Below are positions 9,798 through 17,664 of a DNA stretch of 64,000 nucleotides, one piece after another (the first letter of the stretch is position 1; every line of letters starts with the position of its first letter). Source of the DNA: Phycisphaerae bacterium (GTDB lineage: Bacteria > Planctomycetota > Phycisphaerae > JAJVII01); the NCBI GenBank assembly GCA_022072085.1, contig JAJVII010000015.1, positions 186,001 to 250,000 of the forward strand, given 5' to 3'. Under the pieces are notes generated by a model, which saw only the letters and a program-made list of their open reading frames with translations, had not been told where the DNA came from and made no database searches. Both the position numbers and the translations under genes were made by a program.

Positions 9798-9886
9798 TGT
9801 CGGTCGTGGAGATCGAACCCACTCGGCTCAAGGCCTCAGCCCCGCAGACTGAACCGGCGCTCACCGGAAGACTGCTGCTAACCGAC
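9798..9886 (-). ncRNA. tRNA-like RNA candidate, 89 nt, class II shape
   Basis: The two ends pair over seven bases (GTCGGTT with GACCGAC, one G-U), extendable to eight. A tRNA-type T arm is present: GTGGG, a seven-base TTCGATC loop, TCCAC. A four-bp GGCT/AGCC variable-arm-like hairpin precedes it, and an unpaired A sits in the discriminator position with no encoded CCA. The D and anticodon regions do not fold canonically. One fold gives a five-bp stem with loop CTGCGGG; another places TCA in a seven-base loop after TCCGGTGAG, which resembles the D arm of selenocysteine tRNA. It may be an unusual tRNA, a decayed tRNA gene or a tRNA-like RNA. It fills the 414-base gap between thpR and recA. Confidence 0.42.
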
Positions 9887-9992
9887 AAGGGTCGCAATCC
9901 TAACAGGGCCCGCCGCTGTGTCAAGGCCCTGGTTGGGCTGCATTACCCGGCATCGGCCAATCCCGGAGGCCACTTTACTTGCCCGCCGCCGG

Positions 9993-10559
9993 TCAGCCCG
10001 TCAGTTTCGCCCGGGCCAGCGGGGTGTAGATCGGCCCGCGGTCGCCCTGCTCGCTGCTGAACAGGACCAACTCAGTCGCCGACTGCTCGGCGCCGCGGAA
10101 GTCGACCGGCCGGGCCAACTCCTTTTCGTAGTCCACGTCGCGTTCAGCCTGTCTCACTCGGCCGAGCGTGACGTGCGGGTGGAACTCGCGGTCCTCGCCC
10201 GGGAATCCGGCGGCGGTCAACTCTTTCGCCAGCCGATCCTGCAACCGAGCCAGCACGCCCGCCGACTCCTCGACGCCGATCCAGATGACGCGGGGCCGGC
10301 CCGCATCGGGGAACGCCCCGAGGCCGGCCAGCGAGAACTCAAACGGGCCGATCCCGGCAGCCGCCCGCTCCATCGCCGCCGCGACCTGCGGCGCCTGCTC
10401 GGCCGACGTCTGGCCCAGGAACGCGAGCGTCAGGTGCATCTGATCCAGCGACACCCAACGGATGCGCCCGGGAATCCGCCGCAACCGCTCGACGGTCTTG
10501 CCCAGCAGCCGCCGGGCGGCGTGGTCCAGCTCGATCGCGATGAACAGCCGATAATCCAT
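9993..10559 (-). CDS. thpR: RNA 2',3'-cyclic phosphodiesterase (2H family)
   Basis: Member of the LigT/ThpR 2H phosphoesterase family, which opens 2',3'-cyclic phosphates at RNA ends. The 188 residues are of normal length. Both catalytic HxT motifs are present: HLTL at 42-45 and HVTL near residue 130. The start MDYRLFIAIEL is typical of the family. It is the last gene of a minus-strand group with the PfkB kinase, separated from it by a 120-base spacer of direct repeats and a pyrimidine tract. Confidence 0.9.
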   Translation of the reverse strand: MDYRLFIAIELDHAARRLLGKTVERLRRIPGRIRWVSLDQMHLTLAFLGQTSAEQAPQVAAAMERAAAGIGPFEFSLAGLGAFPDAGRPRVIWIGVEESAGVLARLQDRLAKELTAAGFPGEDREFHPHVTLGRVRQAERDVDYEKELARPVDFRGAEQSATELVLFSSEQGDRGPIYTPLARAKLTG

Positions 10560-10564
10560 AGAGA

Positions 10565-10610
10565 AGTGCTGAGTCCTGAGTGCTGAGTGCCAAGCCCCGA
10601 GCTGAGTACC
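10565..10610. repeat. Short direct-repeat cluster (GTGCTGAGT words)
   Basis: Between thpR and the PfkB kinase the sequence repeats the words GTGCTGAGT, CCTGAGT and GCTGAGTACC several times in 45 bases, followed by an unbroken C/T-rich tract to about 10680. It has no coding potential and belongs to the family of word-like intergenic repeats seen throughout this window. Confidence 0.6.
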
Positions 10611-10679
10611 GAGGGGACGGCGTCCGCGCCATCCCCTCCCCTCCTTCTCTCCTGTCTCCTCTCGCCTGCCTCCTCCCCC

Positions 10680-11600
10680 TCAGAAACACACGATGTCGCG
10701 GAACTGCGCGACTCGGCGGTCCACGTCGTCGCGGGTCACGCGGGCCAGTCGGCCCAGCGCGAAGTCCTCGATCGTGAAGCTGGCCAGCACTGTCCCAACG
10801 ACCAGCGACTGCTTGAGCAGCCCGAGGTCCAACCGGTCGCGGTCGATTCGCCCGGCCGACAGCGCCAGCGTGCCCATCATGCCGCCAGCGAAGGTGTCGC
10901 CCGCGCCGGTGGGGTCAGCCACGGTGTCGGAGGGGAACGCCGGCAGGCTGGCCATGCCCTGGCCGGTCAGCAGCAGGCAGCCGTGCTCGCCCTTCTTGAT
11001 GACCACGAACCGCGGGCCCCAGCCCAGCACGCGTCGGCCGGCCAGCACGAGGTTGTCCTCGCCGGTGAGCATGCGGACCTCGCCGTCGTTGAGCACAAAG
11101 CCGTCCACGCGGGCCAGCAACTTGAGCAGCGCGTCGCGCTCGTTGCTGATCCACAGGTTCATCGTGTCGGCAACGACCAGCCTGGGAGCAGCCAACTGGC
11201 CCAGCAGCTCCACCTGGAGCGCCGGATGGGTGTTGGCCAGGAAGACGAGCTCGCTGTCGCGGAAGCCGGCGGGGATCTTCGGGCCGGCCTCAGCCAACAC
11301 GTTCAGATCGACCGCGAGGGTCGTCGCCTCGTTCATCGCGCCCTGGTAGCTGCCCTTCCAGCGGAAGGTCTGCGAGCCCTTGCGGACTTCCAGGCCGGTC
11401 AGGTCGATCTGCCGCCCCTTGAACTGGTCGAGGAAGGCCTGCGGGTAGTCCTCGCCGACCACGCCGACCAGCCGCGTGGGAACCAGCACGCTGGAGGCGA
11501 AGCTGAAGTAGACCGCCGACCCGCCGGGCCCGTCGTCGAGCTGCCCGTGCGGCGTTTTGACCGAGTCAATCGCGATCGAACCGGTGACCAGCAGGCTCAT
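10680..11600 (-). CDS. PfkB-family sugar/nucleoside kinase
   Basis: A 306-residue kinase of the ribokinase/PfkB superfamily; it phosphorylates a sugar or nucleoside hydroxyl with ATP. The N-terminal glycine pair motif DDGPGGSAVYFS and the C-terminal anion-hole signature DPTGAGDTFAGG with the catalytic Asp are intact. Substrate is not determinable; adenosine, ribose and fructose kinases are all in this superfamily. The ATG at 11600 has GAGGA upstream. It lies 27 bases below the BolA-like gene on the same strand and may be co-transcribed with it. Confidence 0.88.
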   Translation of the reverse strand: MSLLVTGSIAIDSVKTPHGQLDDGPGGSAVYFSFASSVLVPTRLVGVVGEDYPQAFLDQFKGRQIDLTGLEVRKGSQTFRWKGSYQGAMNEATTLAVDLNVLAEAGPKIPAGFRDSELVFLANTHPALQVELLGQLAAPRLVVADTMNLWISNERDALLKLLARVDGFVLNDGEVRMLTGEDNLVLAGRRVLGWGPRFVVIKKGEHGCLLLTGQGMASLPAFPSDTVADPTGAGDTFAGGMMGTLALSAGRIDRDRLDLGLLKQSLVVGTVLASFTIEDFALGRLARVTRDDVDRRVAQFRDIVCF

Positions 11601-11627
11601 GCGTGTCCTCGCTGAAAGCGAAGTGAA

Positions 11628-11918
11628 TCAGAGACGGGAGGGCGAAGGATGCTCGAATTCGACGTTCATCATCGACTTGCCCTCCTCGCCGGGGGCAAGC
11701 GTAAGAAGAATCGTGATGTCTCCCTGGATGTCCTCGGGAAGTTGATCGATTAACGGCAGCACCATCTTCTCCCGAGCCACCAGGGACTTGCCCTTGAAGC
11801 GAGAGTCGATAATTCTCACGCGGATGGAGATCGAATTGTACTGGTATGCGTCGACCACAGAGAACTTGGCGCGCAAGGCCTGTTCAATCGCCTTGGTTCT
11901 TGCATTCTTCCTTCGCAT
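11628..11918 (-). CDS. Small BolA-like-fold protein, partner of HEPN gene
   Basis: A 96-residue basic-to-mixed protein. Its middle (SRFKGKSLVAREKMV, then ILLTLAPGE) resembles the BolA signature FxGKSLxxRHRxVY followed by a final strand, but the metal-ligand His region is changed to REK. I infer a BolA-like fold, not BolA function. The ATG at 11918 shares its A with the stop of the HEPN gene (TGATG) and has AAGGAAGG nine bases upstream; an alternative GTG start at 11942 would overlap more. The one-base coupling suggests the two proteins work together, as in a toxin-antitoxin-style pair. Confidence 0.7.
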   Translation of the reverse strand: MRRKNARTKAIEQALRAKFSVVDAYQYNSISIRVRIIDSRFKGKSLVAREKMVLPLIDQLPEDIQGDITILLTLAPGEEGKSMMNVEFEHPSPSRL

Positions 11919-12322
11919 CACGGCAACCTTCCTTTCACCCAAACAAGTATCGCCATCGCCGACTTGCAGAAGGTCTCTGCCTCTTCCGCAGTTCTCCGGG
12001 AGGTTTCATATCTCAACTCATTGCTCCACGTATGAACCCGCCGAAACTCCCGCATGATATTAGACGGCAGGTCGATCCTTCGCCGGTGAAGTTCCTCGCG
12101 CAACCTCGCGTAATTGTGCCATCCAGCTCCTTGAAACGTGACGCCGCGACGCTTCGGGAACGGATAAGTCGAAAGCAACAGGGCCTTCAAAGCGCATTCG
12201 ACGGCATAGCCGGCCAAGTAGATCGAGTCCGCATTCATCCCGTTCTTCCGCAGGAGTTCGGCCGAGTCAAGCCGAAGTCCCGCGGCACGAACGAATTGCG
12301 GGATGTCAATCCACCCAGCCAT
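11918..12322 (-). CDS. HEPN-domain protein
   Basis: A 134-residue all-helical HEPN protein. HEPN proteins are often RNases or their relatives in toxin-antitoxin and defence systems. Visible family features are AELLRKNGMNADSIYLAGYA followed by the A/C-E-x-ALKALLL helix, the GWHNYARL turn, and the WSNELRYET segment before the last helix. REFRRVH matches the RX4-6H RNase motif in spacing, but whether it occupies the active position is uncertain. It is followed without a gap by a small BolA-like gene and preceded by gltX on the same strand. Confidence 0.8.
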   Translation of the reverse strand: MAGWIDIPQFVRAAGLRLDSAELLRKNGMNADSIYLAGYAVECALKALLLSTYPFPKRRGVTFQGAGWHNYARLREELHRRRIDLPSNIMREFRRVHTWSNELRYETSRRTAEEAETFCKSAMAILVWVKGRLP

Positions 12323-12377
12323 TCTAGTCTATCCCCGTGCCTCAAGAACTGCCATCGGGCATTGTCTGACCGACTCT

Positions 12378-13919
12378 CTACGGTCCAACGTCTCCCGGCG
12401 CGTTCTGCGGGAGCGATGCATCCTTCGCAGCCGGCGCGTCGTTCCAGTGCGTCGCCTTTTCGATGGCGGCGTCGATGCGGGCCAGGGACTTCTCGCGGCC
12501 GATCGCCACGAGGGTGTCGAAGATCGGCGGGCTGACCGTGCCGCCGCTGATGGCGACGCGGATCGGCTGGGCGACCTTGCCGAGCTTGAGGCCCAGCGAC
12601 TCGCAGTGGGCCTTAAAAGCCTCCTCCATCGGGACGGCCTCGAAGGGGTCGGCGGACGCGATTAGGTCGCGGACGCGTTTCAGCTCCGCCAGCCCCGCAC
12701 CGTCGTCGGCCAGCAGGACTTTCTCCACGGCCTTGGGGTCCAGTTCGACCGCGTCGGCGAAGAAGAAGCCGGAGGTCTCGGCGAACTCAGCCAGCGTGCG
12801 TGCCCGCTGGCGGTAGAGCGGCGCCAAGGCCGCGAGTTGGGCGTCGTCGGCGCGGGCGGCGGCGTAGTCTGTGCCGGCCAGGAACTCCCGCAGCCGCCGC
12901 ACCAGCACGTCGGGCGGGCTGCCCTGGATGTACTGCTGGTTCATCCAGTCGAGTTTTTCCAGGTTGAAGCGGGCGTTTGACTGCACGATGCGATCGGGGC
13001 CGAACGCGGCGATCAGCTCGTCGCGGGTCATCAGCTCGCGGCCGTCGCCGGGGTTCCAGCCGAGCAGGGCCAGGAAGTTGACCAGCGCCTCGGGCAGGTA
13101 GCCGCGCCGCTGGTAGTCGCCCACGCGGACGGGAGGAAAACCCTTGCTCCACATCTCGGGGTTGTCCTGCCGCTTGCTGATCTTGCTGCCGTCGGGGTTG
13201 AGCAGGATCGGCAGGTGGGCGTAAGTCGGCCGCGACAGGCCCAGCGCGTCCTGGAGGGCGATGTGCTTGGGCGTGTTGCCCAGGTGCTCCTGGCCGCGGA
13301 TGACGTGCGTGACGCCCATCAGCGCGTCGTCGATGACGACGGCCATGTGATACGTCGGGAAGCCGTCGCTCTTGCGGATGACGAAGTCCTCGAGCTGCTC
13401 GGCGGCCGTGGTCACCTGGCCGAACACCCGGTCATCCACGGTGATCGCCTGCTCGGGCATGGCCAGCCGCAGGACCGGCTGGCGGCCCTCGTCGATGAAC
13501 TTCTGCCGCTGGGCGTCGGTGATCCGGGCCCACTCGCGTTTGTAGATGAAGTCGCGCTTCTGCTCGCGGGCCTGGGCCCGGTAGGCCTCCAGCTCCGCGG
13601 GCGTGACGAAGCACTCATAGGCCCGGCCGGCGTCGATGAGCTTGCGGAAGTATTCGTTGTAGATGTCCAGCCGCTGGGACTGGTAGACCGGCTCGGCGTC
13701 CCAGCCGAGGTCGAGCCAGCGGAGCCCCTCGAAGATGGCGGCGGCGGCCTCCTCGGTGTTGCGCTTCTGGTCGGTGTCCTCGATGCGGAGCAGGAAGCGG
13801 CCGCCCTGCTTGCGGGCGAACAGCCAGCTATACAGCGCGGTGCGGGCCCCGCCGACGTGGAGATAGCCGGTGGGGCTGGGTGCGAAACGGGTAACGACGG
13901 CCGAGCCTGACGAATCCAT
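12378..13919 (-). CDS. gltX: Glutamyl-tRNA synthetase
   Basis: Class I synthetase that charges tRNA-Glu, 513 residues. The HIGH-type motif is in PSPTGYLHVGGAR near the N-terminus and the KMSKS-type loop is DGSKISKRQ. The C-terminal anticodon-binding domain is complete. The ATG at 13919 has AAGGAA upstream; the frame opens nine codons earlier without support. Whether it is discriminating or also charges tRNA-Gln cannot be told here. A TTGACG/TAACCT promoter lies 50-75 bases upstream. Confidence 0.95.
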   Translation of the reverse strand: MDSSGSAVVTRFAPSPTGYLHVGGARTALYSWLFARKQGGRFLLRIEDTDQKRNTEEAAAAIFEGLRWLDLGWDAEPVYQSQRLDIYNEYFRKLIDAGRAYECFVTPAELEAYRAQAREQKRDFIYKREWARITDAQRQKFIDEGRQPVLRLAMPEQAITVDDRVFGQVTTAAEQLEDFVIRKSDGFPTYHMAVVIDDALMGVTHVIRGQEHLGNTPKHIALQDALGLSRPTYAHLPILLNPDGSKISKRQDNPEMWSKGFPPVRVGDYQRRGYLPEALVNFLALLGWNPGDGRELMTRDELIAAFGPDRIVQSNARFNLEKLDWMNQQYIQGSPPDVLVRRLREFLAGTDYAAARADDAQLAALAPLYRQRARTLAEFAETSGFFFADAVELDPKAVEKVLLADDGAGLAELKRVRDLIASADPFEAVPMEEAFKAHCESLGLKLGKVAQPIRVAISGGTVSPPIFDTLVAIGREKSLARIDAAIEKATHWNDAPAAKDASLPQNAPGDVGP

Positions 13920-13967
13920 GCAGTTTCCTTGACGTTCCGGGTCCATCCGTGATTGTCCAATCCGGCA

Positions 13968-13996
13968 AGGTTAGGCGATAAGCCCGCGGGCGTCAA
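13968..13996 (-). promoter_or_regulatory. Sigma-70-type promoter of gltX
   Basis: Minus strand: TTGACG (13991-13996) and TAACCT (13968-13973) with a 17-base spacer, about 50 bases upstream of the gltX start. Confidence 0.55.
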
Positions 13997-14120
13997 GCCG
14001 GGCCGGCGGGCGGGCCCTCGCGAAACCGCGGGCGGCCGGCTGTCGCGGCGCAATTGACACCCAAGCCGGCGGGCGGGAGAATCGCAGCCGGCATGCCTTG
14101 CAGAGGAAGGAGCTGAAGCC

Positions 14121-15086
14121 ATGTGGAGGACTCTGGGCGGCCTCGCCAATCGACGCCTGATCGTTCTTGTCTTTTGCCTGGCTGGGGCGGGCGGCCCCGC
14201 CCTGTGCGGATGCGAGGGAACTGCAAGCGAACTGGAGCTTGTTCAGTACAGTTCGAATTCCAAGTGCATCCTGATCCAGGGGTCTCCTTACGTATGCATC
14301 TTCCATGACGTGGCCACCGGCCAATCGACGGAGGTGGAAGGGACGATCGAGACCGAGAGCCCGGGCGGCGACCAATGGCTCGTCAAGCCAATGATGGAAG
14401 GGGCCACGCCATGGACTCTGGTGCAGCGTCGGGATGATGGTGCCATCCGAACCCGCAAACTGCCGACGGTTCCAGGCGCCGAGAATGCCAGAACAAGTTT
14501 CCCGGCTGAACTTGTCATGCTCTTCGGGCCGGGCGAGGGCCAGATCTCGGCCGCCATCGGCGATCCGTGGGGCAAGACGGCGCCCGCCTTCTTCGCCTGG
14601 CGGGCGGGGCAGGCCGAGTGGGCGCCTGCCGATCCGCCTTCGGTGATGCGGGCCGACCTGATCAGGACGCTGAATCCGCAGAGCGGGCCCCACATGCCCA
14701 CCAACTCGACGGCTTACCGCGACGACCCGTATCATCTCCAGGCTCGCCCCGTTGGTGCGGACCCGCTTGCCGGCGCCAACGTGCATCTGACTGCCAGGGC
14801 GGACAGCAATTCGGCAGTCGCCGGGGAGGTCCACATTGACCCGCCCGACGGGCGCAGCCACCTGAAGATCAGTCTGCAAAAGACGGCCAGAGACCGTATC
14901 GGACCGCCCTCGGGGAAGAGGTGGAGCTACACCACCTGCCGTATCGATCTGACCGACGCGGCCACGGGCAAGTCGCGGCCTGTCTGGCAGCGCGACCCGG
15001 GGCTGGGCTTCCAGGAGCAGGTTCTTGAGCCGATGCTGGACCTGCTGTTCGCCCCATTCTCCTGGATGTTCTACACCGACGCCTGA
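14121..15086 (+). CDS. Putative lipoprotein of unknown function
   Basis: A 321-residue exported protein that I do not recognise. The N-terminus has arginines, a hydrophobic core and the segment GPALCGC, which can act as a lipobox with Cys at about position 31. The remainder is mixed, with no catalytic motif I can name. A strong ribosome site, GGAAGGAG, precedes the ATG. The gene is divergent from gltX and is followed by a short palindromic repeat rather than a clear terminator. Confidence 0.75.
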   Translation: MWRTLGGLANRRLIVLVFCLAGAGGPALCGCEGTASELELVQYSSNSKCILIQGSPYVCIFHDVATGQSTEVEGTIETESPGGDQWLVKPMMEGATPWTLVQRRDDGAIRTRKLPTVPGAENARTSFPAELVMLFGPGEGQISAAIGDPWGKTAPAFFAWRAGQAEWAPADPPSVMRADLIRTLNPQSGPHMPTNSTAYRDDPYHLQARPVGADPLAGANVHLTARADSNSAVAGEVHIDPPDGRSHLKISLQKTARDRIGPPSGKRWSYTTCRIDLTDAATGKSRPVWQRDPGLGFQEQVLEPMLDLLFAPFSWMFYTDA

Positions 15087-15152
15087 CCGCCGGCCGTTCT
15101 CGAGACAGGCCAGTCGCCGCCGCGAAATCCCACCGGCCGACCATCCGCCATG

Positions 15153-15215
15153 AAAGGGTGTCAGACGCCTCTTTCGGGGGAAATTTGACCGGGGGGGTAC
15201 TGTATCCGACACTTG
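15153..15215. repeat. Small palindromic element, possible REP/MITE relic
   Basis: About 60 bases bounded by inverted words: AAAGGGTGTCAGAC at the left and GTATCCGACACTT at the right, whose complements share GTGTC-x-GA. The centre has two G runs and AAATTTGACC. It lies between two genes, carries no frame, and looks like a small transposase-mobilised element. This is an inference from shape only; copies elsewhere in the genome are not visible here. Confidence 0.35.
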
Positions 15216-15275
15216 GAGTTGGCAAGCTGGGCAGCCTGGCGGAACCACACTACCCGCCGATTGGAGGGTCTGGCG

Positions 15276-15704
15276 ATGAAGCGGGCTCGACTGCATCACA
15301 GGCTGGTCAGCCTTATCGGGCTGGCCATGTTCCTGGTAACGATCTACCTGTCCGTCGTCGTGCTCTGCCTGGTGCGGATCAACGCGGCCGACCCGGCCCA
15401 GCCGGCGGAGGACTCGCCGGCCTGGCGGGTGTTGTCGACGATCTCGCCGATCTCGCACGTCCAGAAGTGCGGCAAGTGGGTCGGGGCGATCGATCGCAAC
15501 TCCGAGAACTACCTGCGGTCCCGTTGCCGCATCTGGCCTTGGGAGCAACTGGCCGTCGAGCAGGAGGACACCACGCTGACGATCAACGTCGTGGCGACGA
15601 CCGAGTCGCGGGCCCAGCGGATCGCCCGCCAGGTCCGCGAGGAACTGGACAAGGGCGCGGGACAACTGGGCCAGGGCGGCAACCCGGCCCTGCTCCCGCG
15701 CTGA
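15276..15704 (+). CDS. Single-span membrane protein of unknown function
   Basis: A 142-residue protein with a basic N-terminus and one transmembrane helix (LVSLIGLAMFLVTIYLSVVV, about 10-32), then a soluble domain of unknown type. GGAGGG seven to ten bases upstream of 15276 selects this ATG over an earlier in-frame codon at 15213. It ends 12 bases from the convergent antiporter gene. No homology was recognised. Confidence 0.7.
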   Translation: MKRARLHHRLVSLIGLAMFLVTIYLSVVVLCLVRINAADPAQPAEDSPAWRVLSTISPISHVQKCGKWVGAIDRNSENYLRSRCRIWPWEQLAVEQEDTTLTINVVATTESRAQRIARQVREELDKGAGQLGQGGNPALLPR

Positions 15705-15715
15705 CTGATACGTCG

Positions 15716-17539
15716 CTATGGCCCCTGCCCCGGCGCAGCGTCCGCGGGCGGGGGGGACTGGGGGGATTCATCCTTCTTGCGGGCCTGCTCGGCGGCGCTG
15801 TGCGCCAGGATGTAGCGCAGCAGCGTCTGTTGCTCGATCAGCCCGACCAGCGCGCGGCGGGTCGGGTCCCGCTCGGCCGGCCGGATGACCGGCAGGTAGG
15901 ACGTGTTGCTGCGGTTGAAGCGGTCGGCCACGTCGTCCGGCTGGTCCTGGCCGAGCACCATCTCCGCGCCCGTGCTCATCATGTCGCCGGCGATGATCAG
16001 GCTGCTGAACGAGGGGTCGTAGGCGAAGTTCCTGATCTGGTAGTAGCTGATGTAACCGAGGTAGTAGCCCTCGGCGTCGACGACCGGGACGCAGTCGAAC
16101 TTGCTGTGGCCGACGAAGCCCAGCACCTTGTTGTAGCCCTGGTCGACGCCGATGGCGTGCACGTCGCGGACGATGATCTGCTCCATGTTCGCCTGGGCAA
16201 GGTCGATCGGCACGCTGCGGGCCCGCACGCCCAGCGATTCGCCCAGGCGATGCAGCACCTGCTTCCACGCCCCGATATCGGCGATGCCCTGGCCGCGCAT
16301 CGTGCCGTGGGCCACGCTCACCTCGCCGCTGACCGTCAGGGCGATCTTGAGCAGGACCGGGGCGGCCAGCTCGTAGACCGCCACCGCCGCCAGCACGACC
16401 GTCTGCAACTGCTGAAACGCGCTGTTCTCGCCGGGGAAAGTCTGATAGAGCAGGCCGACCAGGGCGATCGCGATGGCCGAGTGGCTCAGCAGCGACGCCG
16501 GAAGCCAGCGGACGATCCGCGGTTCGAGCGATCGGCCCCGGGCACCGAGGTAGCAGCCGGCCAGCCGCCCGACGACCCGCGTCAGGATGTACCCGCCGGC
16601 CAGCAGCGCCGTCGTGCTCTCCAGCAGGTAATCCAGGTGCAGCGACGCGCCGGCCAGCACGAAGAAGATCACGTAGAACGGCGTGTCGATGCGCTCGATC
16701 AGCTGGCGGACCTGCTCGGCTTTGGCTGACGCGTTGCCCACGACGATGCCCGCGGTCAGCGAGGCGATCAGGAACGGCTGGAAGTCCAGGAGCTGGCTAA
16801 GCCCGACCGTCAGCAGGATGCCGCCCAGCAGCAGGAGCAGCCGCTCGGCGTCGGAGTGATACTTCTGCTCGGCCACCGTGATCGCCAGGCCGATGATCGT
16901 GCCCAGGGCGATCGATCCGACGATGACCGCCGGCCCGTGCAGCAGCATCGTCCACGCGCCGCCGTGGTAGGCGATCCGCAGCACAGGCCAGGTCAACGAG
17001 AACAACGCGATCACGAAGATGTTATTGACGACGACGGCGTTGAGGATCAGCCGCGTCATCGTGCCCGAACTGGCCGTCTCACGCAGCACGAGGAACGTGG
17101 CCGCCGGGGCGATCTCCAGGGCGATGATCGCCGTCAGGATCGCCGTCTCGACGCTGCCGGTCATGCCCCACATCGACAGCCCGACGACGGCTGCGACGCC
17201 CAGCGTGTCCCACGCGCCCAGCCGCAGCAGCCACGGCCGCAGGTGGCGGAAGACGGATATCTCGAACTGCGTGCCGATAGTAAACAGGACGACGGCCAGG
17301 GCGATGTCGCGCAGGGGCGTCAGATCGCGGACGACCTGCTCGCTGGGGATCATGCCCAGGGCGTGCGGGCCTATGAGGATGCCCGCCAGGATGTAGGCGG
17401 TCACCATCGGCAGGAAGCGGACGTAGCGGGCCAGCAGCATCGTCGCCACGGCCATGACCAGCGCCAGCGCGACGACCAGCGTCGTCGGCGGCGTGACGGC
17501 CAGCGTCGTCGGATTCGCGATGCACGGAATCGGCGACAT
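15716..17539 (-). CDS. CPA2-type cation:proton antiporter with C-terminal CBS pair
   Basis: A 607-residue membrane transporter of the monovalent cation:proton antiporter-2 family (KefB/NapA type). About twelve transmembrane helices occupy roughly residues 15-390, with typical segments MVTAYILAGILIGPHALGM and ALAVVLFTIGTQFE. The C-terminal part lacks a TrkA-N domain and instead has two CBS-like repeats (VIGVDQGYNKVLGFV; DMMSTGAEMV...), suggesting gating by nucleotides or ionic strength. The ATG at 17539 begins directly before the first helix; longer versions lack support. The ion is not determinable. Confidence 0.87.
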   Translation of the reverse strand: MSPIPCIANPTTLAVTPPTTLVVALALVMAVATMLLARYVRFLPMVTAYILAGILIGPHALGMIPSEQVVRDLTPLRDIALAVVLFTIGTQFEISVFRHLRPWLLRLGAWDTLGVAAVVGLSMWGMTGSVETAILTAIIALEIAPAATFLVLRETASSGTMTRLILNAVVVNNIFVIALFSLTWPVLRIAYHGGAWTMLLHGPAVIVGSIALGTIIGLAITVAEQKYHSDAERLLLLLGGILLTVGLSQLLDFQPFLIASLTAGIVVGNASAKAEQVRQLIERIDTPFYVIFFVLAGASLHLDYLLESTTALLAGGYILTRVVGRLAGCYLGARGRSLEPRIVRWLPASLLSHSAIAIALVGLLYQTFPGENSAFQQLQTVVLAAVAVYELAAPVLLKIALTVSGEVSVAHGTMRGQGIADIGAWKQVLHRLGESLGVRARSVPIDLAQANMEQIIVRDVHAIGVDQGYNKVLGFVGHSKFDCVPVVDAEGYYLGYISYYQIRNFAYDPSFSSLIIAGDMMSTGAEMVLGQDQPDDVADRFNRSNTSYLPVIRPAERDPTRRALVGLIEQQTLLRYILAHSAAEQARKKDESPQSPPPADAAPGQGP

Positions 17540-17664
17540 GCAATTTCCCTGTTCCTGGTCCCCCGCCCGCGTGATGAGGATCATACCGTACCGAACAGCC
17601 GTTGTGAGCAGGAGAAGGAAACCGAATTGTCCGCGATGCCCGTGCGGAGGAGAATCGCCCCGCG

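Noticed and set aside
9798-9886. Assigning the tRNA-like RNA as a selenocysteine tRNA
   Set aside because: The anticodon stem has a mismatch and the D-stem base pairs conflict with it; no selA or selB gene is visible, so identity is left open.
10565-10610. CRISPR-like direct repeats
   Set aside because: Repeat units are under ten bases, abut without unique spacers and have no cas genes nearby.
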